From the NCBI GenBank assembly GCA_016720595.1, contig JADKKI010000009.1:124001-188000 (forward strand): a stretch of 64,000 nt of DNA, written 5' to 3'. Source of the stretch: Myxococcales bacterium (GTDB lineage: Bacteria; Myxococcota_A; Polyangia; Haliangiales; Haliangiaceae). Shown piece after piece: positions 43,423 to 51,147 of this stretch. Below the pieces are notes generated by a model, which saw only the letters and a list, made by a program, of their open reading frames with translations, ran no database searches and was not told where the DNA came from. Every line of letters begins with the position of its first letter. Within the stretch, counting starts at the first letter, position 1. The position numbers were made by a program, and so were the translations under genes.

Positions 43423-43707
43423 TCACAAGTGCATCGAGGGCAACATGCGGTCGTGAAGGATTCGCACGATCTCGAACCCGCCCTTCACCTTTCGAAAGTA
43501 GATCACATGCCGTTCGCACCGCCACCGCAACAGATCGGGCCGCTGCGGCACCGACCGAGCGAATCGATGCTTGCGTGGAATGGTGTCCTCACAGGTTTCG
43601 CGTAGCAGCGCGAGGTACCTGACGAACGACTCTTCGCCCCACTCGCTCCAGGTGTAGAGGCCGATCCCGAAGAGGTCGTTCTCGGCCTCCTCGGTGTAGT
43701 GCACCAT
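43423..43707 (-). CDS. parE: ParE/RelE-family toxin
   Basis: The 94-residue protein starts MVHYTEEAENDLFGIGLYTW, the standard opening of ParE/RelE toxins. The body ends in RWRCERHVIYFRKVKGGFEIVRILHDRMLP, in which the Tyr/Phe-Arg and RILHxR motifs match the ParE branch (gyrase poisons) better than RelE ribonucleases. Its ATG lies 2 bases after the stop of the antitoxin gene, so translation is coupled and the antitoxin is made first. The fold assignment is secure; gyrase as target is by family. Confidence 0.87.
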   Translation of the reverse strand: MVHYTEEAENDLFGIGLYTWSEWGEESFVRYLALLRETCEDTIPRKHRFARSVPQRPDLLRWRCERHVIYFRKVKGGFEIVRILHDRMLPSMHL

Positions 43708-43709
43708 GG

Positions 43710-43958
43710 CTAGCGCTTCGTCTTGGCGCGGCTGACCCTGGCGTTGACGCGCGCCCATACCCCCGGCTTCGCGCGGGGACTGGCGAGACCCGCATCGAGG
43801 GCATTCAAGAGCTCTCGTTCTTTGCGTTCCTCGTCGGCCATGCGCCGCAAGGCCTCACGGAGCACCTCGCTGGCGGACGCGTAGGATCCGCTGTCCACCT
43901 TCTCGTGTACGAACTTCTCCAGGTCCGATCCCAGCGTGAAACTCGTCGTCCTGGCCAT
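43710..43958 (-). CDS. parD: ParD-family antitoxin
   Basis: From ATG 43958 the antitoxin has 82 residues. MARTTSFTLGSDLEKFVHEKV plus SGSYASASEVLREALRRM is the ribbon-helix-helix fold of ParD (CC2985 type). The basic C-terminus after about 50 would wrap the toxin. A perfect 9-base inverted repeat (43967-43986) lies immediately upstream of the start and is the obvious autoregulatory operator. It is expected to repress its own operon and neutralise the toxin encoded downstream. Confidence 0.88.
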   Translation of the reverse strand: MARTTSFTLGSDLEKFVHEKVDSGSYASASEVLREALRRMADEERKERELLNALDAGLASPRAKPGVWARVNARVSRAKTKR

Positions 43959-43966
43959 GTCCAAAA

Positions 43967-43986
43967 TGTACTAGGAACCTAGTACA
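43967..43986. promoter_or_regulatory. ParD operator palindrome
   Basis: A perfect inverted repeat with 9-base arms and a 2-base spacer (TGTACTAGGAACCTAGTACA) sits 8 bases upstream of the parD start codon. RHH antitoxins bind such palindromes at their own promoters, so this is probably the autoregulatory site of the toxin-antitoxin operon. The arms are exact. Confidence 0.85.
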
Positions 43987-44118
43987 GGATCAAGCCAAGA
44001 GCCCTGACCGGGTTGCGCACGCGAATCGTGTACGAGTCCAGCGGCGCCGAGGCCGTCCGCCCGCTTGTGGCGACGATCAGCGCTACGGAGTCCGAGGCCG
44101 ACGCCTACGGCGTCCGCT

Positions 44119-44682
44119 TCACGGTCGTTCGCGGCCGCCGCGCGCCTCGATCATCGCGCGGACCTCGGGCGGTGGTTCGTCTTGCGCGAGGTGCTCGCAA
44201 CCAGGGCGCGCGAAATCGAACAGGAGGACGGTGCGCGACGTCGCGGCGCGGTTCCAGGCCTCGTGCTCCGTCGTGTCGTCGAACACGAGCGTCTCGCCCT
44301 CGCGCCATGCGCGGGTCTCGGTGCCGACGCGCAGCGCGCACGCGTCGGGGACGACGAGCCCGAGATGCGCGCGGTACACCGTCGTGACCCAGCCCTTGTG
44401 CGGCTGGATGTGGGCGCCGGGCGCGAGGCGGGAGAAGCCGGCGGTCGTCAGGTGCGGGATCGCGGCGAGCGCCGCGGCGGTGCGGGGACAGCGCTCCAGG
44501 GCGGCGGGGATCGGCGTGCCGAACGCGTGCAGGCCGTAGACGCTCCAGCCCTCGCCGTACATCTCACGCTGGACCCACGGATCGTAGGAATCGGCGGGGA
44601 GCGCGAGGCACTCGTCGCGGATCGCGGACCAGTGCGCTTCGAGGGCGGCGACGAACGGGAACGTGTGCGGATCGAGGAACAT
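44119..44682 (-). CDS. Aspartyl/asparaginyl beta-hydroxylase-family protein
   Basis: This 187-residue protein starts MFLDPHTFPFVAALE at ATG 44682. It has the AspH double-stranded beta-helix iron site with no Asp ligand: H95 (AHIQPHKGW), R104 (VYRAHLG), H140 (TTEHEAWN) and R150 for 2-oxoglutarate. The two-His pattern is typical of the AspH branch, whose bacterial members hydroxylate peptides or lipid A. It is the third 2OG-type oxygenase in the window. Confidence 0.85.
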   Translation of the reverse strand: MFLDPHTFPFVAALEAHWSAIRDECLALPADSYDPWVQREMYGEGWSVYGLHAFGTPIPAALERCPRTAAALAAIPHLTTAGFSRLAPGAHIQPHKGWVTTVYRAHLGLVVPDACALRVGTETRAWREGETLVFDDTTEHEAWNRAATSRTVLLFDFARPGCEHLAQDEPPPEVRAMIEARGGRERP

Positions 44683-44717
44683 CGGGTGCCCCCGAACATC
44701 GCACGCAACGCATCCAG

Positions 44718-45404
44718 CTACGGTGCGATCGTGATCGGGCGGTGCGCGTGGTGGCTGGTGAACAACAGACCGCCGCACCGATTGTTGAAGTCCTGGGTCC
44801 CGGTGATCGTGTGAAGGGCGTTGATCTCAAGCTCGAACGCGCCGCTCGGGGCGGCCGGCAGGCGGAAGCTGATCTCGCTGCCGACGTGGGTGATCATCAG
44901 CGCGACCCGGCTGCGATCCGCGCTGACCAGCGCCGCGCGGAGGTCGGTGGTGTCCGCGGGCTGCGCCACGTTCACGGTGACGGTCTGGCCAGGGGCGAAC
45001 CGCCACGGCCCGGCCGGTACCGGGTCGATCGCGAAGGGCGTGAGGGTGTCTCCCAGCGGACAGTCGATGGACGTATGCGAGTCCCGTAGCTCGAGCGTCG
45101 CATCGGGTAGCTCGGGCAGGTCCAGGAGCTTCATCTGAGGAAACTCGCACTCGCCGCCGCCGATGTAGCCGCCGCGCACGACGAGCTCGAACGGGAGGCC
45201 AGCCAGGGTCGCCGTGGCGCTGTCCTCGAGGAGCAGGCAGTCAGGAGAATCGAGGTTGGAGCCCCCGTGCTCGAACGTGATCGTGGCGTCGCCAGCGATG
45301 GTGGTGACCGGTCTGAACTCGCCGATCGGCGCGACACGCTCGTCGTCGTCGAACACGCAGCCCGTGACCAGCGGCAGGATCCCGATCAGCACCTTCACGA
45401 CCAT
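44718..45404 (-). CDS. Lipoprotein of unknown function
   Basis: Starting at ATG 45404, the protein has 228 residues with the signal MVVKVLIGILPLVTGC (lipobox LVTGC). The mature part is strand-rich, with two spaced Cys (about 57 and 90) likely to form a disulfide, and it ends with the sequence LHTITGTQDFNNRCGG. It resembles a single or double beta-sandwich. No family is recognised. It lies upstream of the AspH gene on the same strand, 35 bases away, so it could be co-transcribed with it. Confidence 0.6.
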   Translation of the reverse strand: MVVKVLIGILPLVTGCVFDDDERVAPIGEFRPVTTIAGDATITFEHGGSNLDSPDCLLLEDSATATLAGLPFELVVRGGYIGGGECEFPQMKLLDLPELPDATLELRDSHTSIDCPLGDTLTPFAIDPVPAGPWRFAPGQTVTVNVAQPADTTDLRAALVSADRSRVALMITHVGSEISFRLPAAPSGAFELEINALHTITGTQDFNNRCGGLLFTSHHAHRPITIAP

Positions 45405-45533
45405 GATCTTACGTGCAGCAAGCGACATGCCGCGCCCGAAGATCCGCCAAGGCTGCGGGAGCGCGTTCCAGACCCGGTGCCGCGTGTCAGGAACTTGCCG
45501 GCAACTGCCCAGGTCTCATCTCCAGTCAGATAT

Positions 45534-45549
45534 GCAACTCGGGGGTTGC
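45534..45549. promoter_or_regulatory. Operator-like inverted repeat, site 1
   Basis: GCAACTCGGGGGTTGC: 5-base arms around a 6-base centre. It lies about 44 bases before the SRPBCC start codon. Its twin (site 2) lies 41 bases downstream, about four helical turns, so both faces match. Probable ArsR-type operator for the operon that includes an ArsR regulator. Confidence 0.65.
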
Positions 45550-45574
45550 GTATTCGTTGCAGCCGAGTCAATCT

Positions 45575-45590
45575 GCAACCCGGAGGTTGC
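45575..45590. promoter_or_regulatory. Operator-like inverted repeat, site 2 overlapping the ribosome binding site
   Basis: GCAACCCGGAGGTTGC shares both arms and most of the core with site 1. Its core contains CGGAGG, the Shine-Dalgarno for the ATG at 45593. A bound repressor would therefore block the start region, or the repeat could act in mRNA. The ArsR regulator encoded at 46035 is the likely binder. Confidence 0.65.
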
Positions 45591-45592
45591 TT

Positions 45593-46048
45593 ATGAGCTC
45601 TACCGACCGCATCGAGAAACAGATCGTCCTCAAGGCGTCGCAGGCCAAGGTCTGGCGCGCACTCACCGATGCCACCGAGTTCGGCGCGTGGTTCCGCGTC
45701 AGCCTGGACGGGCCATTCGTCGCCGGGACCACGGTGCGCGGCAAGCTGCTCGTCCCCGGCTACGAGCAGCTGCAGATGGAGCTGGCGATCGTGAAGGTCG
45801 ACGCCGCGCGTGGCTACTTCGCGTACCGCTGGCACCCGTATGCCATCGATCCGCAGGTCGACTACTCCACGGAACCGGCGACGCTCGTGGAGTTCCAGCT
45901 CACCGAGATCCCCGGCGGCACCAGGCTCGCGATCACCGAGTCCGGATTCGACCAGCTCCCCGCGCCCCGCCGCGACGAAGCCTTCCGCATGAACACCGGT
46001 GGCTGGGACGCTCAGGTACGGAACATCGAGAAGCATGTTGCGACCTGA
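45593..46048 (+). CDS. SRPBCC (AHSA1-like) domain protein
   Basis: From ATG 45593 the 151-residue protein has the START/Bet v1-like AHSA1 pattern: IEKQIVLKASQAKVWRALTDA at the start, FGAWFRVSLDGPF, and the C-terminal helix MNTGGWDAQVRNIEKHV. Such proteins bind small hydrophobic ligands or regulate partners. It overlaps the ArsR gene by 14 bases. SRPBCC-ArsR pairs are a common bacterial module in which the regulator controls the operon. Confidence 0.82.
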   Translation: MSSTDRIEKQIVLKASQAKVWRALTDATEFGAWFRVSLDGPFVAGTTVRGKLLVPGYEQLQMELAIVKVDAARGYFAYRWHPYAIDPQVDYSTEPATLVEFQLTEIPGGTRLAITESGFDQLPAPRRDEAFRMNTGGWDAQVRNIEKHVAT

Positions 46049-46361
46049 TGCCAGGAAGGCCGCTCCCCTGTTCGCGGCGCTCGGCGACGAGACGCGGTTG
46101 CTCCTGATCGGCCGGCTCGCGACGGGCGGCCCCGGATCCATCGCGCACCTCAGCGAGCGCTCGGATGTGACGCGCCAGGCGATCACCAAGCACCTCGAGG
46201 TGCTCTCGCAGGCCGGGCTGGTCCGGAGCGCGAAGCGAGGACGCGAACGGATCTGGGAGCTCGAGCCTGCGCGGCTCGCCGATGCGCACGCGTACCTCGA
46301 TCGGATCTCCGCGCAGTGGGATGATGCTGTCGAGCGCCTGCGCGCGTTCGTCGAGAAGTGA
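46035..46361 (+). CDS. ArsR-family transcriptional regulator
   Basis: From ATG 46035 the 108-residue protein has a winged helix with APLFAALGDETRLLLIGRLATGG as helix 1-2 and TRQAITKHLEVLSQAGLV as the recognition helix. No Cys pair of the metal-sensing type is visible, so it probably senses a protein or small molecule rather than arsenite. It is in an operon with the SRPBCC gene before it and overlaps the next gene by one base (TGATG). It probably binds the two inverted repeats at 45534-45590. Confidence 0.86.
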   Translation: MLRPDARKAAPLFAALGDETRLLLIGRLATGGPGSIAHLSERSDVTRQAITKHLEVLSQAGLVRSAKRGRERIWELEPARLADAHAYLDRISAQWDDAVERLRAFVEK

Positions 46362-46873
46362 TGCACATCCGAGACAGCCGCGAGTACCGCGCGATCGCCG
46401 CGCACTACGGCACGCGCGTCGCGAAGCGGTCGCAGGTCCCGCTGATCCACCACATCGACGAGGGTCTCGCGATCCTGGCGTATCTCGGAGCGTCCGAGGC
46501 GGCGCAGCGCGCGTACTGCCTGCACCCGTTGATCCAGGACGACGCCGAGCTCGCGGCGCAGGCGTTGGTGCTACACGAGCTCTCGGACGATCCCGCGGTG
46601 ATCGCGCTCGCGTTCGAGTATCGCAACATCGCGAATGCCACCCTGTCCACGCGCCCGATCAGCTCCGCTGCGGAGATCCCGCTGTCGCCGCTGCCCGAGG
46701 TCAACGTGATGCTGGTCGCGGACAAGGTGCAGAACCGCGCAGATTTCCTCGCGCACCACCTCGGCACGCACGCGCGGAGCGACGCGCTCGACCGCTACTT
46801 CCGTCTGTGGCTCGAGCGGCTCGGCGTCGATGACGCCCGCTATGCCGAGCTCGTCGCTCAGCGTAAGGGATGA
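46361..46873 (+). CDS. Unknown protein, helical, ArsR operon
   Basis: The ATG at 46361 overlaps the ArsR stop (TGATG). The 170-residue protein is helical and includes HHIDEGLAILAYLGASEAAQRAYCLHPLIQDD, then LSPLPEVNVMLVADKVQNRADFLAHHLG. Paired His residues and the DKVQNR motif are reminiscent of HD-type folds, but the full HD signature is missing. I do not recognise the family. Its coupling with ArsR suggests it acts with the SRPBCC module. Confidence 0.6.
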   Translation: MHIRDSREYRAIAAHYGTRVAKRSQVPLIHHIDEGLAILAYLGASEAAQRAYCLHPLIQDDAELAAQALVLHELSDDPAVIALAFEYRNIANATLSTRPISSAAEIPLSPLPEVNVMLVADKVQNRADFLAHHLGTHARSDALDRYFRLWLERLGVDDARYAELVAQRKG

Positions 46874-46945
46874 GCTGCGTTCCACGGCGCAAGCGCGGTT
46901 GTGGCACTGTGGAGCTCGTTCCAACCGGAGAACGAGGAGCGAGCC

Positions 46946-48535
46946 ATGAACACGCGCTGGGCGATCGCGGTGACCCTGGTCATCGCGTGCGGATGTGGCG
47001 GAGATGATGGTGACGGCCTGACGGTCACCCTCGATACCGGCGTGGTGATCGGGGTGCAGGCGGGGGAGGCGCGGGCGTGGCTCGGCGTGCCGTACGCGGC
47101 GCCGCCGACCGGTGCGAATCGGTTCCGTCCGCCACAGCCGGCGGAGCCGTGGAGCGAGCCGCGCGATGCCGCCGGGGTGGGCTCGCAGTGCCCGCAGACG
47201 TTCTCCCTCGCCGGCGCGGGCGGCGACGAGGACTGCCTGTTCGTCAACGTGTGGGCGCCGAGCTCGGGCTCCAAGAAGGCCGTGATGGTGTGGCTGCACG
47301 GCGGCGCGTTCGTGTTCGGCTCTGGCGGCGAGAGCTACTACAACGGCAAGCACCTCGCCGAGACCTACGACGTGATCGTGGTGACGGTGAACTACCGGCT
47401 CGGAGCCCTCGGGTTCCTCGCGCACCCGGCGTTCGCAGGCGAAGATCCGGCGTACCCCTCGTCGGGAAACTGGGGCCTCGATGATCAGCGGGCTGCGCTG
47501 CAGTGGGTGCAGCGCAACATCGCGAAGTTCGGCGGCGATCCCGCGAACGTCACGCTGTTCGGCGAGTCCGCGGGTGGCTTCAGTACGTGCGCGCACTATC
47601 TGTCGCCGCGCAGCGCGGGGTTGTTCGCGCGGGCGATCTCGGAGAGCGGCCTGTGCTCGAGCATGTTCCCCGAGCCCACCAAGGCCGAGGCCGAGGCCGC
47701 CGGCGTCACCGTCGCGGAGGGTCTGGGCTGCCCGGGCACCGGGGCGGCGGCCGCGGCGTGCCTGCGCAGCAAGACCTGGGAGCAGCTGCTCGCCGTCACG
47801 GGGACACCGCCCGTGGCACAGCAACCGCCGGGCGGTCCGTTCTACATCGGCGGCAACGTGCTCTCGACGTTGCCGAACATCGATGGCTTCGTGATCGAGC
47901 AGCCGCTGCGCGAGTGGTTCGCGGCAGGCGCGTTCGAGCCGCGGCCGCTCCTCGTCGGTGGCAACCTCGACGAGGGCACGCTGTTCCACTCCTCGTTCTT
48001 CGCGAACGAGCTCCCGGACGAGCCGGCCTACCGCAGCGCGCTGACGCGGCGGTTCGGCGCGAACAACGTCGATGCGATCGTGGCGACCTATCCGATCGCC
48101 TCGTATCCCTCGGCGAACCGCGCGATCGGCGAGGTCACGGGCGATTCGTTCTTCGCGTGCGGCGCACGTCGCACGGCGCGCGCCACCGCGAGCAAGGCGC
48201 CGACGTACTTCTACAGCTTCGAGCAACCCGTGGAGGCCGCGTTCCTCCAGGGCCTCGGCATCTTCCACTCGTCGGAGCTGCCGTTCGTGTTCGGCACCGA
48301 TCCCGCGTTCCCGCTCGGGCGCGTGGGCGCGAGTGGCGCGTCCACCGCGGAGGCGATCCAGGGCTACTGGACGCGGTTCGCGAAGACCGGCGATCCCAAC
48401 GGCGAGGGCGCGGTCACCTGGGCGCCGTACGCGCGGGCGAGCGACACGCACCTCGTGCTCGCGGCGAACGTCCACGAGGTCGCGCACTACAAGGATGCGG
48501 TCTGCGACTTCTGGGATGCGATCGTTCCGCCCTGA
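46946..48535 (+). CDS. Type-B carboxylesterase lipoprotein
   Basis: From ATG 46946, behind GAGGAG, the 529-residue protein has a lipobox (LVIAC, C15) and then the carboxylesterase/cholinesterase fold. EDCLFVNVWAP at 95-105 is the type-B signature 2, WLHGGAFVFGSG the oxyanion-hole loop, and GESAGG at 206-211 the nucleophile elbow (S208). HSSELPFVFG towards the C-terminus contributes the catalytic His, and Glu in FEPRPLLVGGNLDEG the acid. It should hydrolyse carboxylic esters outside the cytoplasm. Confidence 0.9.
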   Translation: MNTRWAIAVTLVIACGCGGDDGDGLTVTLDTGVVIGVQAGEARAWLGVPYAAPPTGANRFRPPQPAEPWSEPRDAAGVGSQCPQTFSLAGAGGDEDCLFVNVWAPSSGSKKAVMVWLHGGAFVFGSGGESYYNGKHLAETYDVIVVTVNYRLGALGFLAHPAFAGEDPAYPSSGNWGLDDQRAALQWVQRNIAKFGGDPANVTLFGESAGGFSTCAHYLSPRSAGLFARAISESGLCSSMFPEPTKAEAEAAGVTVAEGLGCPGTGAAAAACLRSKTWEQLLAVTGTPPVAQQPPGGPFYIGGNVLSTLPNIDGFVIEQPLREWFAAGAFEPRPLLVGGNLDEGTLFHSSFFANELPDEPAYRSALTRRFGANNVDAIVATYPIASYPSANRAIGEVTGDSFFACGARRTARATASKAPTYFYSFEQPVEAAFLQGLGIFHSSELPFVFGTDPAFPLGRVGASGASTAEAIQGYWTRFAKTGDPNGEGAVTWAPYARASDTHLVLAANVHEVAHYKDAVCDFWDAIVPP

Positions 48536-48590
48536 CCCCGTCGCGATGTGAGTCTCCCGAAGCTGTTCTTCGTCGTGCGATGATCGAGGG

Positions 48591-49481
48591 ATGCGGCGGC
48601 GAGACGCGTGGTTTGGTGCTCTCGGCCTGCTCGCGTCGTGTGACTCCGTGTTCGGGTTCGGGCCCTCCGTCGATGCGCCGCCGCCCGCGGATGCGCCACC
48701 TCCCGACGCACCGGATCACTGCGAGCACGGGGCACCGTTCACCGCGATCGCGAGCGTGCTCGGTCTGGCCGATCTCACGAACAAGGAGGTCGGGCTCTGG
48801 CTCGATCGTGACGAGCTGACGGGGATCGTCACCCTCGGCGGGCCCTCCGCGACCTCGAGCCTCGCGACCACGCGGCGGGCGTCGATGACCGAGGCGTTCG
48901 ACCCACCGATCCCGATGGCGAACCTCAACGTGCTGTCCAACGCCGTCGGTGGCGCCTCCGTGACCGCCGATGGGTTGACGATCTACTTCCACACCCACGG
49001 CGCGAACTTCGACATCATGCGCGCGACACGTTCGACGCTGACCGATCCCTTCGCGAACCCGGTGCCGGTCGCAGAGCTCAACGGGAGCGGAGATGATCTC
49101 GATCCGAGGCTGACCGTCGACGGCACGCAGATCTACTGGACGAGCGCGGACGGAGACTACGGGCTCGTGACGGCTCGTGCGAACGGCGCACAGTTCGGTG
49201 CGACCACGATCGCGTACGGTCGCATGAATCGCTACGAGCGCTCTCCGCTCCCCAGCGCCGACGACCGCGCTCTGTACTTCGCGTCCTCGAACCAAGCCCT
49301 GGGGTTCTACGAGGTGCGCGTCGTCACCCGGGCGACCTCCGGGGATGCGTTCGGCGCCGAGGAGCTGGTGCGGCTCCCTCGGACGTTCAACTCGGCATTT
49401 CCGGTCGGGCTATCGAGCGACAACTGCCGCCTCTACATCGCGGGGGAGGGTGACGTCTTCATGGCCACTCGACAGCGATGA
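48591..49481 (+). CDS. PD40/TolB-like propeller lipoprotein
   Basis: This 296-residue protein has the signal MRRRDAWFGALGLLASC and then a Pro/Asp/Ala-rich linker (SVDAPPPADAPPPDAPDHC) of the type common in myxobacteria. The rest has PD40-type blades: VTADGLTIYFHTHGANFD, LDPRLTVDGTQIYWTSADGD, PLPSADDRALYFASSN and VGLSSDNCRLYIAGEGD. It likely folds as a 5-6-bladed propeller on the cell surface. It follows the carboxylesterase gene on the same strand after 55 bases. Confidence 0.72.
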   Translation: MRRRDAWFGALGLLASCDSVFGFGPSVDAPPPADAPPPDAPDHCEHGAPFTAIASVLGLADLTNKEVGLWLDRDELTGIVTLGGPSATSSLATTRRASMTEAFDPPIPMANLNVLSNAVGGASVTADGLTIYFHTHGANFDIMRATRSTLTDPFANPVPVAELNGSGDDLDPRLTVDGTQIYWTSADGDYGLVTARANGAQFGATTIAYGRMNRYERSPLPSADDRALYFASSNQALGFYEVRVVTRATSGDAFGAEELVRLPRTFNSAFPVGLSSDNCRLYIAGEGDVFMATRQR

Positions 49482-49506
49482 GCCAGGGGACTCTCGTCGC
49501 GACGCG

Positions 49507-49866
49507 ATGGTTGTGGTGACCGTGAAGCTGCTCACCGCGGGAGATTGTCCAATATGCGCATCATCCGGGACCCTGCTCGTGCTGCTTCCATCCCACGATC
49601 GGTCCAAGCCGTTCTTGTTCTGCCCGCTCTGTGGCGTGGCGTGCTCTCGGCTCCCTGCGCCTCACACCGTTGACGAGGTCCGCGAACTGAAGGAGATGGC
49701 ACCTCGTGGGGTGGCGCTACCTTCGATGGTGGAGCTCCGCGGGATCTCGTACTTGGTCGCGCCAGTTCCGGCGCGCGAAGCACCCCAGTGGCTTAGCTTC
49801 CTGAAGGACGAACTCGAAAAGTATGGGCAGGGTGTCGTAGGGGTTCTCGCACCCGACCGGAGTTGA
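49507..49866 (+). CDS. Small zinc-ribbon-like protein, unknown
   Basis: From ATG 49507 the 119-residue protein begins MVVVTVKLLTAGDCPIC and holds two Cys pairs (CPIC at about 14-17 and CPLC at about 38-41), which look like a zinc ribbon, then FLKDELEKYGQGVVGV near the C-terminus. No family is recognised. The composition is a little less GC-rich than the genes before it, and the RAYT element begins 50 bases after its stop. Confidence 0.55.
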   Translation: MVVVTVKLLTAGDCPICASSGTLLVLLPSHDRSKPFLFCPLCGVACSRLPAPHTVDEVRELKEMAPRGVALPSMVELRGISYLVAPVPAREAPQWLSFLKDELEKYGQGVVGVLAPDRS

Positions 49867-49915
49867 TTCCGACGCCCGCGGCGGCGGTCCCTTGCGAATA
49901 CGGCACAGCGTGAGA

Positions 49916-49977
49916 CTTGTCCGACGCTCGTCCGGCATTCGGCCACACTGGCCGGCTGCCGGACAAAACCGGACAAG
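49916..49977. repeat. Nested hairpin upstream of HUH transposase (REP-like element)
   Basis: Three nested inverted repeats share one centre: outer CTTGTCCG (49916-49923) with CGGACAAG (49970-49977), middle TCCGGCA (49931-49937) with TGCCGGA (49957-49963), and inner GGCCA (41-45) with TGGCC (49-53) around CAC. All arms are perfect. Such a structured imperfect palindrome just before a REP-associated tyrosine transposase is what these enzymes recognise and cut in single strand. Confidence 0.8.
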
Positions 49978-50034
49978 GTTTTCTGCGATCTCGCAGTGTT
50001 GCGGTTGGCAGGGTTCTTGGAGCTGCGTCCCTCC

Positions 50035-50928
50035 ATGTCGGTCGTCCGCCCGGTCTTCGCAGGTCAGCTCTATATGATCACCCGTCGCTGCACGCAGCGG
50101 GAGTTCCTCCTGCGGCCCGACGAGGAGACCAACAATGCCTTCATCTACTGCCTCGCCGAGGCGGCGGCACGGTTCGGGATTGACGTGATCCTCCCTTCCG
50201 CGATGTCGAACCACCATCACACGGTGGTGTTCGATCGCCATGGGCGGATCATCGAGTTCGTCGAGCACTTCCACAAGATGCTCGCCAAGTGCCTCAACGC
50301 GTTCCGCGGTCGGTGGGAGAACTTCTGGGCATGCGAGCCGGTCTCGCTGGTCGAGCTCGTGGACCGCATCGACGCCATCGACAAGGTTGTGTATGCCGCG
50401 TCGAACCCGGTGAAGGACGGCCTCGTCGATACGGTCGCTCACTGGCCGGGCGTCAATGGCACTCACGCCCTCATCAACGATCTCCCGATGCATGCCACAC
50501 GCCCGGCCTTCTTCTTCCGCGACGAAGGGCCGATGCCCGCAGAAGTCACGCTCCACCTGACCATCCCGCCCGAGCTCGGAGATCCCGAGTCCTTCCGCCG
50601 CGCCGTGCGCAACGGCATCGCCGCCGTCGAAGCCAAGCACAAGGCCGAACGCGCGAGGACCGGCCGCGGTGTCGTCGGTCGCGCGCGCATCCTCCGCCAA
50701 TCCTGGCGCGATTCGCCGACCTCGCACGAGCCCCGGCGCACCCTCAACCCGCGCGTCGCCGCACGAAGCAAGTGGCACCGCATCGAGGCGCTGCAGCGCA
50801 ACAAGGCGTTCGTTGCAGAGTACAAGGCAGCGCGTCGCGCTTGGCTCGCCGGGATCCCGGTCGTGTTTCCGGCAGGCACGTACTGGCTACGCCGGTTCGC
50901 CGGCGTCCCCGTGGCTGCGACCGCCTGA
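50035..50928 (+). CDS. REP-associated tyrosine transposase (IS200-type HUH, RAYT)
   Basis: From ATG 50035 the protein has 297 residues. SNHHHTVVF at 58-66 provides the HUH metal site, and Y120 in VVYAASNPVKDGLV is the catalytic tyrosine (typical form YxxxNPVRA). The N-terminal half is the Y1 transposase fold; the C-terminal half after about 170 is basic and unusually long, perhaps for DNA binding. The nested hairpin at 49916-49977 is the probable target. It is not flanked by a second transposase or obvious terminal repeats, as is normal for RAYTs. Confidence 0.82.
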   Translation: MSVVRPVFAGQLYMITRRCTQREFLLRPDEETNNAFIYCLAEAAARFGIDVILPSAMSNHHHTVVFDRHGRIIEFVEHFHKMLAKCLNAFRGRWENFWACEPVSLVELVDRIDAIDKVVYAASNPVKDGLVDTVAHWPGVNGTHALINDLPMHATRPAFFFRDEGPMPAEVTLHLTIPPELGDPESFRRAVRNGIAAVEAKHKAERARTGRGVVGRARILRQSWRDSPTSHEPRRTLNPRVAARSKWHRIEALQRNKAFVAEYKAARRAWLAGIPVVFPAGTYWLRRFAGVPVAATA

Positions 50929-50965
50929 CGACCTATCGCTACGACCCAAGCTTCGTCGCTTCGCC

Positions 50966-50993
50966 CGACGCCCACGCCACCGCGCGGGCGTCG
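50966..50993. terminator. Hairpin after the RAYT gene
   Basis: CGACGCCC (50966-50973) is matched perfectly by GGGCGTCG (50986-50993) with a 12-base loop, 37 bases after the stop. It could be a transcription end point or the right-hand structural border of the RAYT unit. There is no T-run. The 219-base stretch 50929-51147 holds no other feature I can support. Confidence 0.4.
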
Positions 50994-51147
50994 TTGCGGC
51001 GTGGTCACGCAGTGACCAGCACGGCGAAGGCCGCGGGACGTCATTCGCGCTTCACCCCGCCGACGACCTCGTCCCCGGGGAACTTCGCCTCCATTCGTAC
51101 AAGCAACCCCGGTCGGGGCTGTTAGGCTTGAGGACGGGGGAACGCTG

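Noticed and set aside
44013..44387. Plus-strand frame RTRIVYESSGAEAVRPLVATISATE
   Set aside because: The opening looks protein-like, but most of it is antisense to the Asp/Asn hydroxylase gene and no start site or homologue is visible. At best it is a remnant.
46571..48487. Minus-strand frame of about 640 codons opposite the carboxylesterase
   Set aside because: Low-complexity, Arg-rich, no motif. The esterase on the plus strand has a full catalytic set.
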